A stretch of 64,000 nucleotides of DNA from NCBI GenBank assembly GCA_002803225.1, contig NXFV01001365.1:1-64000 (forward strand). Reading direction: 5' to 3'. Made by a program: the position numbers and the translations under genes. Positions 24,340-35,668 of the stretch are shown here, in pieces. Each line of letters starts with the position of its first letter. The first letter of the stretch is position 1. Below the pieces are notes generated by a model. It was given only the letters and a program-made list of their open reading frames with translations, ran no database searches and was not told where the DNA came from. This DNA comes from Gamarada debralockiae. Taxonomy: Eukaryota; Ascomycota; Leotiomycetes; Helotiales; Hyphodiscaceae.

Positions 24340-24827
24340 CTCTACGAATACAATTCCATTTTCTTGAGAGCCTAATGCATCCTTAGTCTGGGAAGACAAT
24401 TCTTTTTCATGTGTGTACGACGATATTTAGCAGCAGCTTAGGGACATAACGCAAGAGTGGGTCGCTCAATTGGATGTGGTGATCTAGTACAAGGGCTTGG
24501 GGCAAAGACGCCCACCTTAGATAGGTCGATACCTGAACGCAGACTGAGGAATGGGTACGCTATAACGCTCCAACAGGAATAGGCATAGAACACACAGCAA
24601 GAGAGAAGAGTTTCTTGCTCGATTTTCACGTCAGCAAGCTACAGGAGTATGTTCCAATTTCTGTCACTAAGTAATGCTCATCCGAGGAACGATCCTACAG
24701 GGACATAATGAGATAAAGTGGTTGCGCGAGGCGGCTAGCAGATTTCCAAGATTTTATGCTGTCGAATACGCGGAGAGTGGACAGGGTCTGGAGAAAGGCC
24801 GTGAGCTCCAACCTATAAGCTTCCTTA
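24340..24827. other. Intergenic; last ~140 bp contain host sequence split by the hAT insertion
   Basis: No complete gene. On the minus strand 24695-24835 reads as KEAYRLELTAFLQTLSTLRV and further residues, and may have been joined to sequence now at 30304-30480 before the transposon arrived. Confidence 0.4.
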
Positions 24828-25006
24828 GCCCCGTACAGTGTGGTTTTCGATACTAGTATTATCGATAAGGATTGATGATTAATCAGTATCACGTGTATCG
24901 AATTTATCGATACTAATCGATACTAATCGATAATACTCACCGCCTTTTTAGTTTTTCTCTATCTCTTTACATTACACAACGATTCTTGATAATTTTATAC
25001 TCAAGC

Positions 25007-27385
25007 ATGGCTTCTGAACTAGATTCATCTCTTTTTACGAGTTTAACTACTCAAGATTTAGTTATAACGACTAGAAGGGGTCGATCTGCTTATACGATAT
25101 AGGTTTACACTCGTACGGCGCGCGAAGCCAAAGATACCACAGATCTAAAACTTCGATTCTGTAACTATTATACGACTATACTAGTTTATAGTACTTCAGT
25201 TACTACGAATATGCGAAAACACCTTCAAACAAAGTATAATATTATTGTTGAGGTAAAACTAAGTCAACTTTAAGCTATAATAATAGAGCAATTATACTAA
25301 TTGTACTTTCGAGTAGAGTTGTTTGGCCAAACAAATGAAATCGACGTTTAAGTCTTCTGGAAATACCTTAATCAAGAAGCAATTGATAAAGCTTTGGCTT
25401 TATTAATCGTCGTACGAAACCTTGCTTTCCGACTTGTTAAATCGCTTGAATTTCATGCCTTTTGTTAAGTGCTTAATCCTTAATCGAAAGACTTTATTAC
25501 GATAGTATATTCCTAGATTAGAAAGAAGATTAACGATAGTTAGATTTACTATAAAGACGTTGTACGACGAAAGCTTTAATTAGTAATTTCTAGCATTTAT
25601 CTCTCTCTTGATATTTGGACGTCTCCAAATGGATACCTTCTTTTAGGTGTTTGTACTTACTTTGTTAAGTATTTTTAGGAAAAGTAAATAAAGGCTCTCC
25701 TTTCCTTTCGTATAGTGACTAGCTATGTAGGAGAAGACTAATTTACTATTCTCCTCTCTATTCTTAAGGATTATAGTATTGTATGAAAGCTTAGGGCTAT
25801 TATTAGTAATAATGCTAGTATAAACGATATTCTTTATCGTAAGATAGAAGAGTATATTGTGGCAGGGAAATGTGCCTGGAAAGTTGTTGTTGCCTTGCTT
25901 TTCAGGTTTTTAGTAGGTCTTACAATTGTAAGAACCTCGCTTAGCTAGTTTCGTCACGTGTCAGCGGGGGATAAATGGCCTTCGCAGCTGGAGTAGCACT
26001 TAGATAACATCGCAATCATACATCTCGTTTTTCGCATACATTCTGCAGTGCGTTCGAGCACCATGACCTTCGTTTTACGTCGTTAGTTTTCGTTTTGGTT
26101 TCATCCCTTACTGAGAGCACGTGCGACACACAGCGCAATCGGGAAGCGCTCATACTCGCATTTCGCCCCTCCACAATATATCTGAGGAAGAGGATCTTGA
26201 CTAAGACTTATTATAACGGCGACTTCGTTGTACTAGTTATATTATTAACCTAGCTGTATAAGCCTTTCTATTTTATAATATAATTGAAATAAAAGAACTT
26301 GGCTTGTATAATAATTAAGAAGTAGAAAGGGGAGAGCTAGACGATAACGAAAAGAGAGCGAAAATTAGGCTAATAGGTCTACTTGGTCAGCTTCACAATA
26401 TTATCGTTTACGTTTATAGCTCGCCAGCTTAAAAGAAGGAGTTTTTAGATCTTATAGGGAGAATAGTTCTACTTAATAATTGTACAAGATAGAATAGCTA
26501 GTATTTAATACTTGTTATTACTATTAACAAGGAAGGTACTATTAATACTTATATCAAAAGCTACTTTGTAATACTTCAGGCAGATTATCTTACTTTATAA
26601 GATTAGGAACGGCTTTGTATAATTAAAGACTTTCTTAAACTATTTTACTAAGCTACTCTTAAGACTTAAGGAGACTTTGTAACAATTAATAAAGTGCTTT
26701 TTACAATAGATATTCTTATTTAGTATTTTGAGACTTCACTTATAAGTAAACCTATTTAAAACGTAAAATATACTAATATTATATAATAGTCTAAATATAG
26801 TCTAAATAAAGACTTTACTTCTCGAATTAAGAAGGGATAGGAGATCTTTAATAAGTACTATAGTAAGACAAATAATTCTCCTCTATATACTACTACTCTT
26901 ATTCTCTACCCAAATCGTCGTACGAAGTATATCGAGGCAAATTAGAAAACGAAATAGGTCTGGCCTATCTTAAAAAAGATTAAAGAGCTTTAGGAGTAAT
27001 ACCGAGAGTAGGCTCTAACTCTAGTTGTTTCTCTATTATATAATAAGTCGTCTATTAAAGAGACAGAACTTAATACATTTGATACAATTGCTTAAGAGCT
27101 AAGGAAGTTCGCCTGACTAGTAAGCTAAGATAAATACGAAGACTATTATAGTAAGGAGCCGTATAATATTAGAAAGGTACTTATACTTAGGTAGTAGTAC
27201 TAAGATACTTAAAGAAAACGCTAGCTAAGGCTCTTATATATAGTAATTGATATTCTATTAATTCTAGCTATAAGCAATGAACTAAAGCGTGTTTTTTTAG
27301 GTGCTTGTCGTATAGTTATATAGGATAGGGCTTTAATATTACTAGAGACCTTAGAGCAAAGAGAATACTTAAAGTATTAGAAATG
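25007..27385 (+). pseudogene. hAT transposase remnant (BED zinc finger to dimerisation domain)
   Basis: Starts at ATGGCTTCTGAA and shows a BED-like finger near 25150-25240 (FCNYY ... TTNMRKHL). A core with RLRCTSYIINLAV follows an internal insertion, and the C-terminal dimerisation block appears as DILLILAISNELKRVF (consensus-like DILSIPAMSDEPERVF) near 27240-27300. Dozens of stops, many at positions where Trp or Gln is expected, show it is dead. It is interrupted by the insertion at 25858-26176. Confidence 0.85.
25858..26176. mobile_element. Nested insertion of about 319 bp inside the hAT element (solo-LTR-like)
   Basis: Starts TGTGGCAGGG and ends CCCCTCCACAA, flanked by TATAT at 25853-25857 and 26177-26181. 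It interrupts the transposase reading between KIEEYI and RLRCTSYII. Its base composition is near 50% GC, unlike the AT-rich surroundings, so it appears to have entered after the host element was mutated. No coding capacity. Confidence 0.75.
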
Positions 27386-27389
27386 AAGT

Positions 27390-30180
27390 AGTATTTTAAA
27401 TAAACTCCTTAAAAGTTAGATAGTTCTAGTGAATATTACTAAATTACTTATACTAAATCGCTTATGCCAAATATTAAGCTTTAGCTTAATAAACTCTCTA
27501 GTCTATAGGATAAGAAGAACCTCTTTCTTATAGGCGTAAGTTGATATAGTATAAAGAACTGTACTTAAGAGATTTAGGAGTAAATCAAAGTCCTTTAGTA
27601 AGAGCTAGTTTAAATAGCAAATGAGCTAGTAAAGATAACTTTAGCTCTATTGTCTCCTACGTCTACTTCTACTTTGTCTACGCTAACCCTCCCTTTAATT
27701 GCTGTCCTAATAAGTATATTAATAAGGGTTATAATAATAATAAGGACGTTACTTATAGTAAAGTGTTTAGAAGAGAGTACTAGGCTTACTTAGATATTAA
27801 GAATAGGGACTTTAGCGCTATTACTACTAGTAGGGTAAGAACTCTTGTATTTAAGGCTAAGGAAAACACTAAAGATCTTACTAGAAAGAAGGTTAATTAA
27901 GGAGCTTAGATTAAACGATATTAAATTAATTAAAGGATACGAGAGCCTAGAATACCTATAGTAAGTACAGAAATGTTCTTAGCCTTGTTTTAAGCTTAGT
28001 ATCGACATGGTTTTACCCATAGCACTAAACAAAGACAGAACTCTATAAAGAGAACTACTAGAGTAGAAACTTAATTCTATTGTACTAAAAACAGCGAGTT
28101 ATAATTCCCTTAACTTAATATCGACGGAGAACGAATTCTTTAGTACTAAGAATCTCTGTGTATTTAAGCTAGTACTAGCTATTTTAGACCTCTTACAGTA
28201 TAGAGAGTATAGTTAGGGACTTAGATACTTAGTAGAGGTAGGGAGGAAGAGTAAAACGCCAAATCGCGGACAGAATCGAGAACTTAAAAAGAAGAATAAA
28301 ATGAGTTTAATGAGAGACAGCTACCTCTATAGTCCGACTAATTGAATTTCAACTTTGCTCTAGAGATATATAAGTCTATTAAGAGAGTTCAACGGCCTTT
28401 CTGTAAAAGTAGCAATTAATTATTAGACGAGTTTAAGCCTAGATAAGAGTTAGCCAATACAAGAGTTATAGTAAGTCTACTAGACTTAAAAGAAAGAAAA
28501 TAACGAATATAGTAAGTAAAGATAAAAAGAAAAGACAAAAGAAAAGATCTAAAGTCTAGTCTAAGGGAAGAGGCTAGTCTAGCTAGTCTAGTAAGTCTAG
28601 GGAGTCCAGGAAGAGTTAGCTAAGGGAGCGGGAGATCTGTTTGATTTAGTAGATATAGATAATAGGAAAAGACAAAGTTTTGATAAGACAATAGATATAC
28701 AGAGGGCTAAGGCTTACTATAAGGGAGATTATAGCGAGGGCTTAGGAGAGGCGACTTAGTGACTAAACGTTATATTTTCCTAAAGGAAGTACGTTTGAAG
28801 AAGTATTTAAGAGGCGTTTATATAATTCTGAGTACGTCTTTATATACTAAGTGTCTTATTAGGATACTTCTCGTTAAACCTTTACTTACTTACCCGAGTA
28901 TGTGTTCAAAGAGGTATCGACCTTTATATAGCGAAGTCGATATAGTGAAGTTGATTTGAGGGAAGGAGAGAAGTATATTTAAAGGTCGAATTAAGGACGA
29001 GTAGTATATTTGAGAGTTAAAAGAGTAGAAAAGATTAATTTGAAGTAAAGACGAAACTATATATATAGTTAGCTTAGAGTTAACTAAAGGAGAGAAGAAA
29101 AGAAAAGGAACTTCTTAATACTATCGATTATAAAAGGAGACGCTAGAGATCGATGAAAAGGACTTTAAAGAGTATTAGATTATTTATATAAAGAGAGGGA
29201 GTATAACTTCTAAGGAGATGTACTATAGGGTTAAAGGCTAAAGTAAAGAGATTGAAATCTATATTAAAAATCTATTAGTAATAAAGACAGAAAGGAGATA
29301 CTTAATTAAGCTAAAACAAGATCAAGTCAATAGCGAAAGAGCGAAGAGAAGGAAAATAATATTATCGATAAAGTTATTAATGAAGTTGAAGTTAATTGAA
29401 GGAGTTATTAAAGAGTTGAAGTTATTAAAGAGTTAAAGAAGAGAGGTTTAAAAGCTCTTCCTTTATAGGAATTAGGAGGCAATTGTAGGAGCTAAGCGAG
29501 CTAATTAAGACTCGACTATATTAATACTTAGATATTTTACTTTGTTTAAAGGGTTTGAAAGTAATGAAGTTAACGAGGTTAATGTCGTCGAGGGACGATT
29601 ACGTGGCCTGGTAGTACCTGGATTCTTTTTGATAGAGCGATATTTCCTTTTTCGATTGTCTATTCTATATGTAATTTTCTTTTTTCTTTTTCTTTTTCTT
29701 TTTCTTTTTCTTTTTAGTACTTAAGGGCAAGTATAAATATAAGGGGGGATAAATGTAGTAGGGGAAATTAGTCACGTTATTACTAACTCCTAGCTAATTA
29801 GCGCTTGTCTTTTAATTTTACTACGCTAGGGCAAAAAAATCACGTGTACATTAGTAAAACCACTGAAACTCTTCCCAAAAAAGTAAGGGTTTCAGACTAT
29901 ATTTAGTTTTAATCACGTATACCTATTGCCTACTAAGTGTAAGAGGGTACATTATTCTGTTCTTTTCTTGGTCATTACTAACCCCTAGAATACTCGTGAT
30001 ACGCATGTGTTTGTCCTGTTTATCTTAGGAAAACCTTAAACCAATATTTAACCTCGGCCCGAAGTTTACTCGGGACCGCCAACTCCTAGGCCAATTATAA
30101 ATTGCTTTGTACAATTTTATGTGAAGTCTAATTTAATAAAAATAATATATATTCTCACATAATCAGTTAATATTTTAATT
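27390..30180. other. Unexplained AT-rich cargo in the right half of the hAT element
   Basis: About 2.8 kb after the transposase C-terminal remnant. The plus strand has short coding-like stretches such as LNFNFALEIYKSIKRVQRP (near 28350) and a Ser/Pro-biased run near 28560, all broken by stops. A TTTTTC hexamer array lies at about 29676-29718 and a purine tract AAGGGGGGAT near 29742. Possibly a second nested, RIP-mutated element or a captured gene. I cannot name it. Confidence 0.5.
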
Positions 30181-30311
30181 ATTCTGCTGGTTCTTACCGC
30201 CTTGGTATCGATACTATTCGATAATACTCGAGAATACGATAGGATCGCTTATTTAGCGCGATACTGTATCGATACAGTATCACGTGTATCAAAAACCAGC
30301 CTGGCCCCGTA

Positions 30312-31821
30312 GCGCAGCAAACTCTTGCAGAGCCAGAGGAATGATGGGGTGTGGGACAGGCATTTCTGGGCACTTGTACGTGCGGTTTTCCATGGTCAGG
30401 AACATCACCAACAATCGAAGGCACTTCATAGTGAAATGCTCGACTATGAGAATGTGCTTAACGTCGCCCCATGTCATTCTTCAGCTCGACATAAGAGGTC
30501 TTCAGCTCCTGTCTCTTGATTTTGTATGCGCTAGTCAGTCGCCGACTCTGACTCAGCTTCTGGCCGGCCTTTAACGCCTGCCCCTAACTTCAGATCACTT
30601 CGGCTATCTTACGGAGATGACCCAGTGCCCTCAACAATCTAGCAGACCTCTTTCCCACCAGCTTATTTGATAAGTGAATGACTAATAGACTAAAACCCTT
30701 GGCCAAGCAAGGGGATTCGGGTCACGCCTGGACAGGTGTGCGGAGAGCAGTGTGATTAGTAGGAAGATGGAGGAATTAGGGAATGAGGTCAGGTTATGGA
30801 GGGAGTTTAAGACATTAGGAGATTTTGCGAAGGAAGTCGAAAGGACTTCCTAGCGGCGTGAGCTGCTGATGCTAAGAAACTAGGGAAAGGCGAATAGAGT
30901 ATCAGCAATTTTAGCTTCTTCATTGCACGTTAGCAAGATGTCGTTTGGTGACGGAATCTAGCAAAGACAAGACAAATCATATGACCTCGTTATAGTACTA
31001 CACTTCATCCAGTGAAAGCTTATATTGCTCACTTGGCCCCTCCCCCCCCTCTCTCCCCTTTATTGTGGTTCAACTTCCCTTGCATTCTAGTGTAATATAA
31101 ATCGGCGATAGAGCCTCATTCCTCTGGAAAAGCCTAACCTAACCCAATCGGAGCGTATAAGCTACGAGTACTGTCCAAATACAAAACTCTGGCCGGGACA
31201 ACCTTCCTGTGACTTTGGGAATCCTAGAATTCTGGGAGTGCTAGGTCGCCCGCCCCAGATGTAAATTAGTTTCATCAGGGACTATCTATCAAGCCTCTAG
31301 ACTGTCTCAGGATCCTCGCAGTCACAGGACCGGAGCCGCCGTAAGACATAAATCATAGGACAGAGCATGTAGGACATACCTCCTACGACAGGAGCTGTCC
31401 TAAGCGCCTATTTGACCTGAATGGTCGGTCGTAAACGGCCGTCTGGCCCAGGACAGATTCAATTGTGGGAGTGCCCACCCAGCATGCTCAGCACACTAGG
31501 ACTTCTCCAGTCACAAAGGCAGTGTCCCACCTGATCACCCATGATAGGACAGTTGTTTTAGGCTTTATGCTGGATATTCTTGTACGAGCCTTAATTCTCG
31601 TGCCAGCCTTGCAAGTCGCATTTTAATAGCTGTCTGGTTGGTCTTCCCTCGGCTTTCGTAACTGCGCCTACCTTAAAGAGGTAGTCTAGTCGCCTTTGTA
31701 CCTTTTCGGCGCGAAACAAAATGGCGCCGCGTATCGAAAACGCTTAAAAGGCATGTCGACATCAGCGGCGCATGGTGGTGAGGTGCTTTAGAAACATACT
31801 CCTTCCTGAAAAGACCAGCTT
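30312..31821. other. Intergenic, 1.5 kb
   Basis: The first ~170 bp (minus strand EHFTMKCLRLLVMFLTMENR) look like host coding sequence split by the hAT insertion. The rest, to the HET gene stop, has no gene I can support. A weak 5S-rRNA-like resemblance near 31210-31250 is not convincing. Confidence 0.45.
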
Positions 31822-33657
31822 CTAGACGATCTCGAATACCTGCTCAAGCAGTGCTCCATTCCGACATAACTTTTCAGCTTCACCATTCATAAAGCCGTAC
31901 AGCAATGCCGGGCCAACAAGCTGGAAATAACCGCCACATTTCCGCAAGACCATGGGATATACTGCGCCTAGTAAAACAACGCAGAGGTCGCCTTCTTTCG
32001 CGATTCGGGGGCCTAAACCGATATGCCCTTTGGCTGTTCGAAAAACCTTTCGGCACATAGAGGTCCATGTCATATCCTGGACGAATTGATGCGCAGAGCC
32101 TCTGGCAGCCATCGTCTGTACGAGGGCTTTATCTTCATGCGATAGACTGGCGAAAAATCCGTCCAAGTAGTCATATAGCTTTATTCGTTCGTATTCGAGG
32201 ATTAACGCTGCAAAGTCCGACTGCTGTTGTTCTTGTTTTTCTCCCGAGGTCGAATCTGAGTCGTTTAGATGGCCACCAGTGAGAACAAGGCTGAGTGAGG
32301 CAAGAAGTTCTCCCGGAGATGCAAGTGGTATTCCAGGTTCCACCACAGTTTTGTTCCAGATGTGGTCAATTAGAAAGGGACTCTTCTTCTGCATTTCCTT
32401 CTCTGGGGTTGTAACAGTAAGTTCACTAGGCTCTACCATGTCTGACATCGCCCGCAACGTATCAATGAAAATCCCACGGCATTTCAGTATCATTCCTTTC
32501 TCGGATTCAGCAACTGAGATGGAATTGTCCGTCTCCGCTGCCGCTTGTGTCGGACAGCGGAGAGGAGCAACCAAGTTCAATGCATGCCAGTCTGGTACCC
32601 AGGTCGGCAGAGTTAGAACGCCAGATTCCTCATGGTGATCGACAAAGGCTAGGATCTGGAGGCTATTCGTCCGCTCTATCACATTCAATGCAAGTTCAGT
32701 GTATGCCTGAGCGGTTGTAATAGTATAGTTTGGTTGGACGAGCAGGCTCCCATTCACTGTAGCACTAGGATGGGAGAGCAGGGCATAGATATAATCGCGC
32801 GGATCAGTCGACCGGTGTACCCGCGCCCAATGGAGAACCTCGACAAAGCTGTATATTGGCTTCCCGGAAGAGTCCGTGGCCCACACGAGGTTGATATGGT
32901 TTGCAACCCACGACTTCAACTGGAGACGATTGATGACTGATGCACCATTAGCATCCATGAAGCTACAGAAGGCCGCCACCTCGGTCCAGTCCAGCCACAC
33001 GTCCTGGGTTCCCCAGAAGAGTCGCGCGTGGCGCGCCAAGCCCACCTCCTGAATGATCCATGCACGATGGAAGTACTCAAGGTCAAATAGCTCCTTAATT
33101 GCAATCCAAGATTTGAGCAATGCTCCGTCCATGTCCGCTACGTCATCTCCAAACCAGTGTTGATGGGCCGCCCGCAGGTACTCGTGTGGTTTGTCATTGA
33201 ATCTCCTCAGGAAGCGGATGGCGAGACGGGCTCTGAACTTCCCATCCTCCTGGTCATTGAAAGGACCTAACCAGCACAGCACGTGCTCCGCTTTGCCGTA
33301 GACGGCGCCCATCATGCGCACCTGGGATTGGCGCTCAGCAACATCCTTCTGGTTGATACAAAGGGCGTCGACCCAGATACGGCGCGTCTGGTCATTGAGC
33401 CGGAACGCAATCAGCGCATTGGCAAGGCTTGCGCCAATGCCGAGTTCTCCTTCGTCTGCCTCGTCGATGCACTTAACAAATGCAGCGCTGGTCGGATCGC
33501 CCCACACATATGATATTGCCTCGTAGGGCTTGCCGCCGATGTGCTGAACCACGATGTTGCAAACAAGGGGTACGTCGGATGGACCGGGATGAAGGTCCAA
33601 GACGCGGATGCATTGTGGGGGCAGAGGTTTGTAGGGATAATATGGCAGACTAGCCAT
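31822..33657 (-). CDS. HET-domain (heterokaryon incompatibility) protein
   Basis: A single uninterrupted frame of 611 aa. The HET domain spans about residues 45-200 with its three hallmark blocks: YEAISYVWGDP, RRIWVDALCINQKDVAERQSQV and a later block around YFHRAWIIQEVGLAR. The rest has the loose helical C-terminal half common to the family (TDPRDYIYALLSHP, LPTWVPDWHALN) and ends in the usual CGGYFQLVGPALLYGFMNGEA module. HET proteins trigger cell death after fusion of incompatible hyphae, often downstream of NLRs. No lesion is seen, so it may be active. Codon and base composition look like the ordinary host genes. Confidence 0.93.
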   Translation of the reverse strand: MASLPYYPYKPLPPQCIRVLDLHPGPSDVPLVCNIVVQHIGGKPYEAISYVWGDPTSAAFVKCIDEADEGELGIGASLANALIAFRLNDQTRRIWVDALCINQKDVAERQSQVRMMGAVYGKAEHVLCWLGPFNDQEDGKFRARLAIRFLRRFNDKPHEYLRAAHQHWFGDDVADMDGALLKSWIAIKELFDLEYFHRAWIIQEVGLARHARLFWGTQDVWLDWTEVAAFCSFMDANGASVINRLQLKSWVANHINLVWATDSSGKPIYSFVEVLHWARVHRSTDPRDYIYALLSHPSATVNGSLLVQPNYTITTAQAYTELALNVIERTNSLQILAFVDHHEESGVLTLPTWVPDWHALNLVAPLRCPTQAAAETDNSISVAESEKGMILKCRGIFIDTLRAMSDMVEPSELTVTTPEKEMQKKSPFLIDHIWNKTVVEPGIPLASPGELLASLSLVLTGGHLNDSDSTSGEKQEQQQSDFAALILEYERIKLYDYLDGFFASLSHEDKALVQTMAARGSAHQFVQDMTWTSMCRKVFRTAKGHIGLGPRIAKEGDLCVVLLGAVYPMVLRKCGGYFQLVGPALLYGFMNGEAEKLCRNGALLEQVFEIV

Positions 33658-34631
33658 GTGCGAAAGGAGTCTTGACGATAGGTTTCTTCAGCTTGCTTAA
33701 CGGTTTAACGAAGTTGAGTTAGGCCTGTTCGTTTTTATTCGCGAATATGAAAATACGCTGTTACGGCACCATGTCCGCTTACGTCAAGCTTATCAAAGCT
33801 TGGCCCAGACCATGTGGCCATTTGACGCAAAACCTAATGTGACCTATTACTTCCACTAGCTTGTATCTCGCACCAGCTTAGAACCCGCATCAGCCTATAC
33901 ATGCTCATCCTAACGCATGGAACTCTGTATTTATGGGATGTGGCCACCTCTTGATGGGGAAGCTGCACTTGTCGTTGCGACCGGACCAAATTGACCTTTT
34001 CTGCGATATGCGACAAAAAGCCTGTCAGGAATTGGGTATATTAGCTAGTTGCCTCAGGTCATCGCTTCTAGGACAGCAAGGCCGAACGGCCAAATGGCCA
34101 AAGTCAAGTTGTAGATATAATCGTGGACCAACTGACTGACTAATTTTTACGGCTTCGCCTAATTAGTGGGCTTTAGCAATACAGTCAGTCGATTTTTCGG
34201 CTTTAACAACTCCGTCATAGATTATCTTAATATCACGATAGTATTTTTAGTAGTAGAAATGCTATATAAAAATAGAATAATTAAGACATAATATGCGAAA
34301 TTATTAGGTCTATAATACGAAAGGAAGTCCTAATATTTTTACATCTATCTTGTTGGTAGCCCTTACAAAGTATCCTATTTTACAAGAACCTCAATTAATT
34401 AACTATTATAACTAATATTATATTACTATCAATTGTCTCTAAACGATCCTCCTCTATTCTAATAAGATTACTAACCCTATTATTATAAAAAGAAGGTGTA
34501 TACTTAAAGTTTAAGGTTGTGTAGACTATAAATCTTTATACTTATTATTATAGGTATAAACATCTAAAGGCTTCTTTCTAATATAAACTCTGGCCGATTC
34601 GAGCTATTTTATATAGTTAATTTATATAGTA
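33658..34631. other. Intergenic, 974 bp; AT-rich decayed repeat from about 34150
   Basis: The first half is the HET upstream region. From about 34150 the sequence is strongly AT-rich and stop-laden, like RIP-mutated repeats, and runs into a fragment of the LTR-like repeat at 34632. Confidence 0.5.
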
Positions 34632-34707
34632 GCTATAAGTAGCTAAGAGGCAATATGAGGGGTTCTAGTATATCAGAGAAGTAGTAGTTTAAAGAAGAGA
34701 GGATTGG
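34632..34707. repeat. Dispersed LTR-like repeat, truncated copy 3
   Basis: GTAGCTAAGAGGCAATATGAGG then TATATCAGAGAAGTAGTAG matches the start of the copies at 18730 and 22687 with added C-to-T type differences. Confidence 0.6.
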
Positions 34708-34829
34708 TCTGGATTGCAAGTGGAGGGCCATCTGTGCGATGAAGGAAGTCCAAGGCCCGGAAATCTTATCAATAAGAATCTCATAGAATTTGGAGATCCG
34801 CTAGCCAGTGAAGAAGACTGACAGAAGTT

Positions 34830-35106
34830 AAGATATAGCAAGATCGTCGAGGGGTACTGCCACAAGCGGTTCATCTTTATCGATGACATCCTGAATGCAT
34901 TTGCTAGGATTGAAGCTGCCATGGAGCATCTCTGTGGCGGGAAGATGGTTTATGGACTCCCCGAGCAACTTTTTGATCGTGCTATCCTCTGGGATCCAGA
35001 AGTCACAACTTCACTTTTCATGAGAACTCATAAATTGGAAGTGCGTAAACTCCGAGTTCCCTACATGGTCATGGTCGGCTTGGATCAGAGCTATTCGCCA
35101 CAATGA
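34830..35106 (+). pseudogene. C-terminal fragment of a HET-domain protein gene
   Basis: Reads RYSKIVEGYCHKRFIFIDDI, then LNAFARIEAAMEHLCGG and YGLPEQLFDRAILWDP, the typical HET-protein module (Y-x-V-x-x-Y-x-x-R, D-x-LNAF-G, GLP-x-x-F-x-x-A-L-W). After HKLE the frame shifts and the expected FPTWSWSAW (family PSWSWAGW) appears in another frame before a stop. No HET domain lies upstream: the left edge is the repeat fragment at 34632-34707. Confidence 0.75.
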
Positions 35107-35668
35107 GTAGACTGCATTAGACCTTCGAGTCTTCCACTCCCCTTCAAAATGGGTACGTCAACGCAGATTTGGCATTATTTTACTTTATTAACACTAGGGT
35201 CATTAGTATACCCGTCTGTTAGCCATGCACTCCCCGGTCCACACTCCACAATCACCTCCGGCCGTCTATCCTGAGCTTTTTCTCGGAATGCTTATCAGGT
35301 TCCATCTTTTCGCTTAAAAACACAACTTTTCGAAATAGACAAACCTATTTGATCCTAAATGCTCGAGGACAATATGCTGGAACAATTCCAGGAGTCGAAG
35401 CCAGCTTTGATGAAGATTACGAGAGTAGCTTAGTGGACATATCTGCATCGAAGCTCGCGGTTCACCGCTTTGCATCGTAGGCGGATATGGGTTACCTACC
35501 ATAACGTCTTTGACTCTCGTTATCCGAAAAAGGATTGGAGCGTTCTCGCAATCATGTTTGTTAAATGGAATATAGGTTATGGGAATGCTGCCTTAGGACG
35601 TACGGAGTGATACGTGGCAACTGTGAAAGCGCTCCCGGAGGGGAAGGGGGGTGGAGTAGGAGAAAGTT

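Larger units (their letters stand above)
24828..30311. mobile_element. hAT-superfamily transposon with 8-bp target site duplication, heavily mutated
   Basis: GCCCCGTA is repeated exactly at 24828-24835 and 30304-30311, bounding a 5,468-bp element (24836-30303). Terminal inverted repeats are imperfect: CAGTGTGGTTTTCGATAC on the left against CAGGCTGGTTTTTGATAC reading in from the right. Many ATCGATA-type repeats crowd both subterminal regions, as expected for hAT transposase binding sites. The interior is very AT-rich and full of TAG/TAA, consistent with RIP. Transposase remnants occupy about 25007-27385. The remaining 2.8 kb to the right is not explained by a hAT gene. Confidence 0.93.

Noticed and set aside
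24836..30303. Paired LTRs making the large element a retrotransposon
   Set aside because: No direct terminal repeats are seen. Inverted ends, the 8-bp duplication and the BED and dimerisation remnants fit hAT.
31200..31260. 5S-rRNA-like stretch (GGGAATCCTAG, GGGAGTGCTAGG)
   Set aside because: Only short similarity; the conserved internal control region and terminal stem are not found.
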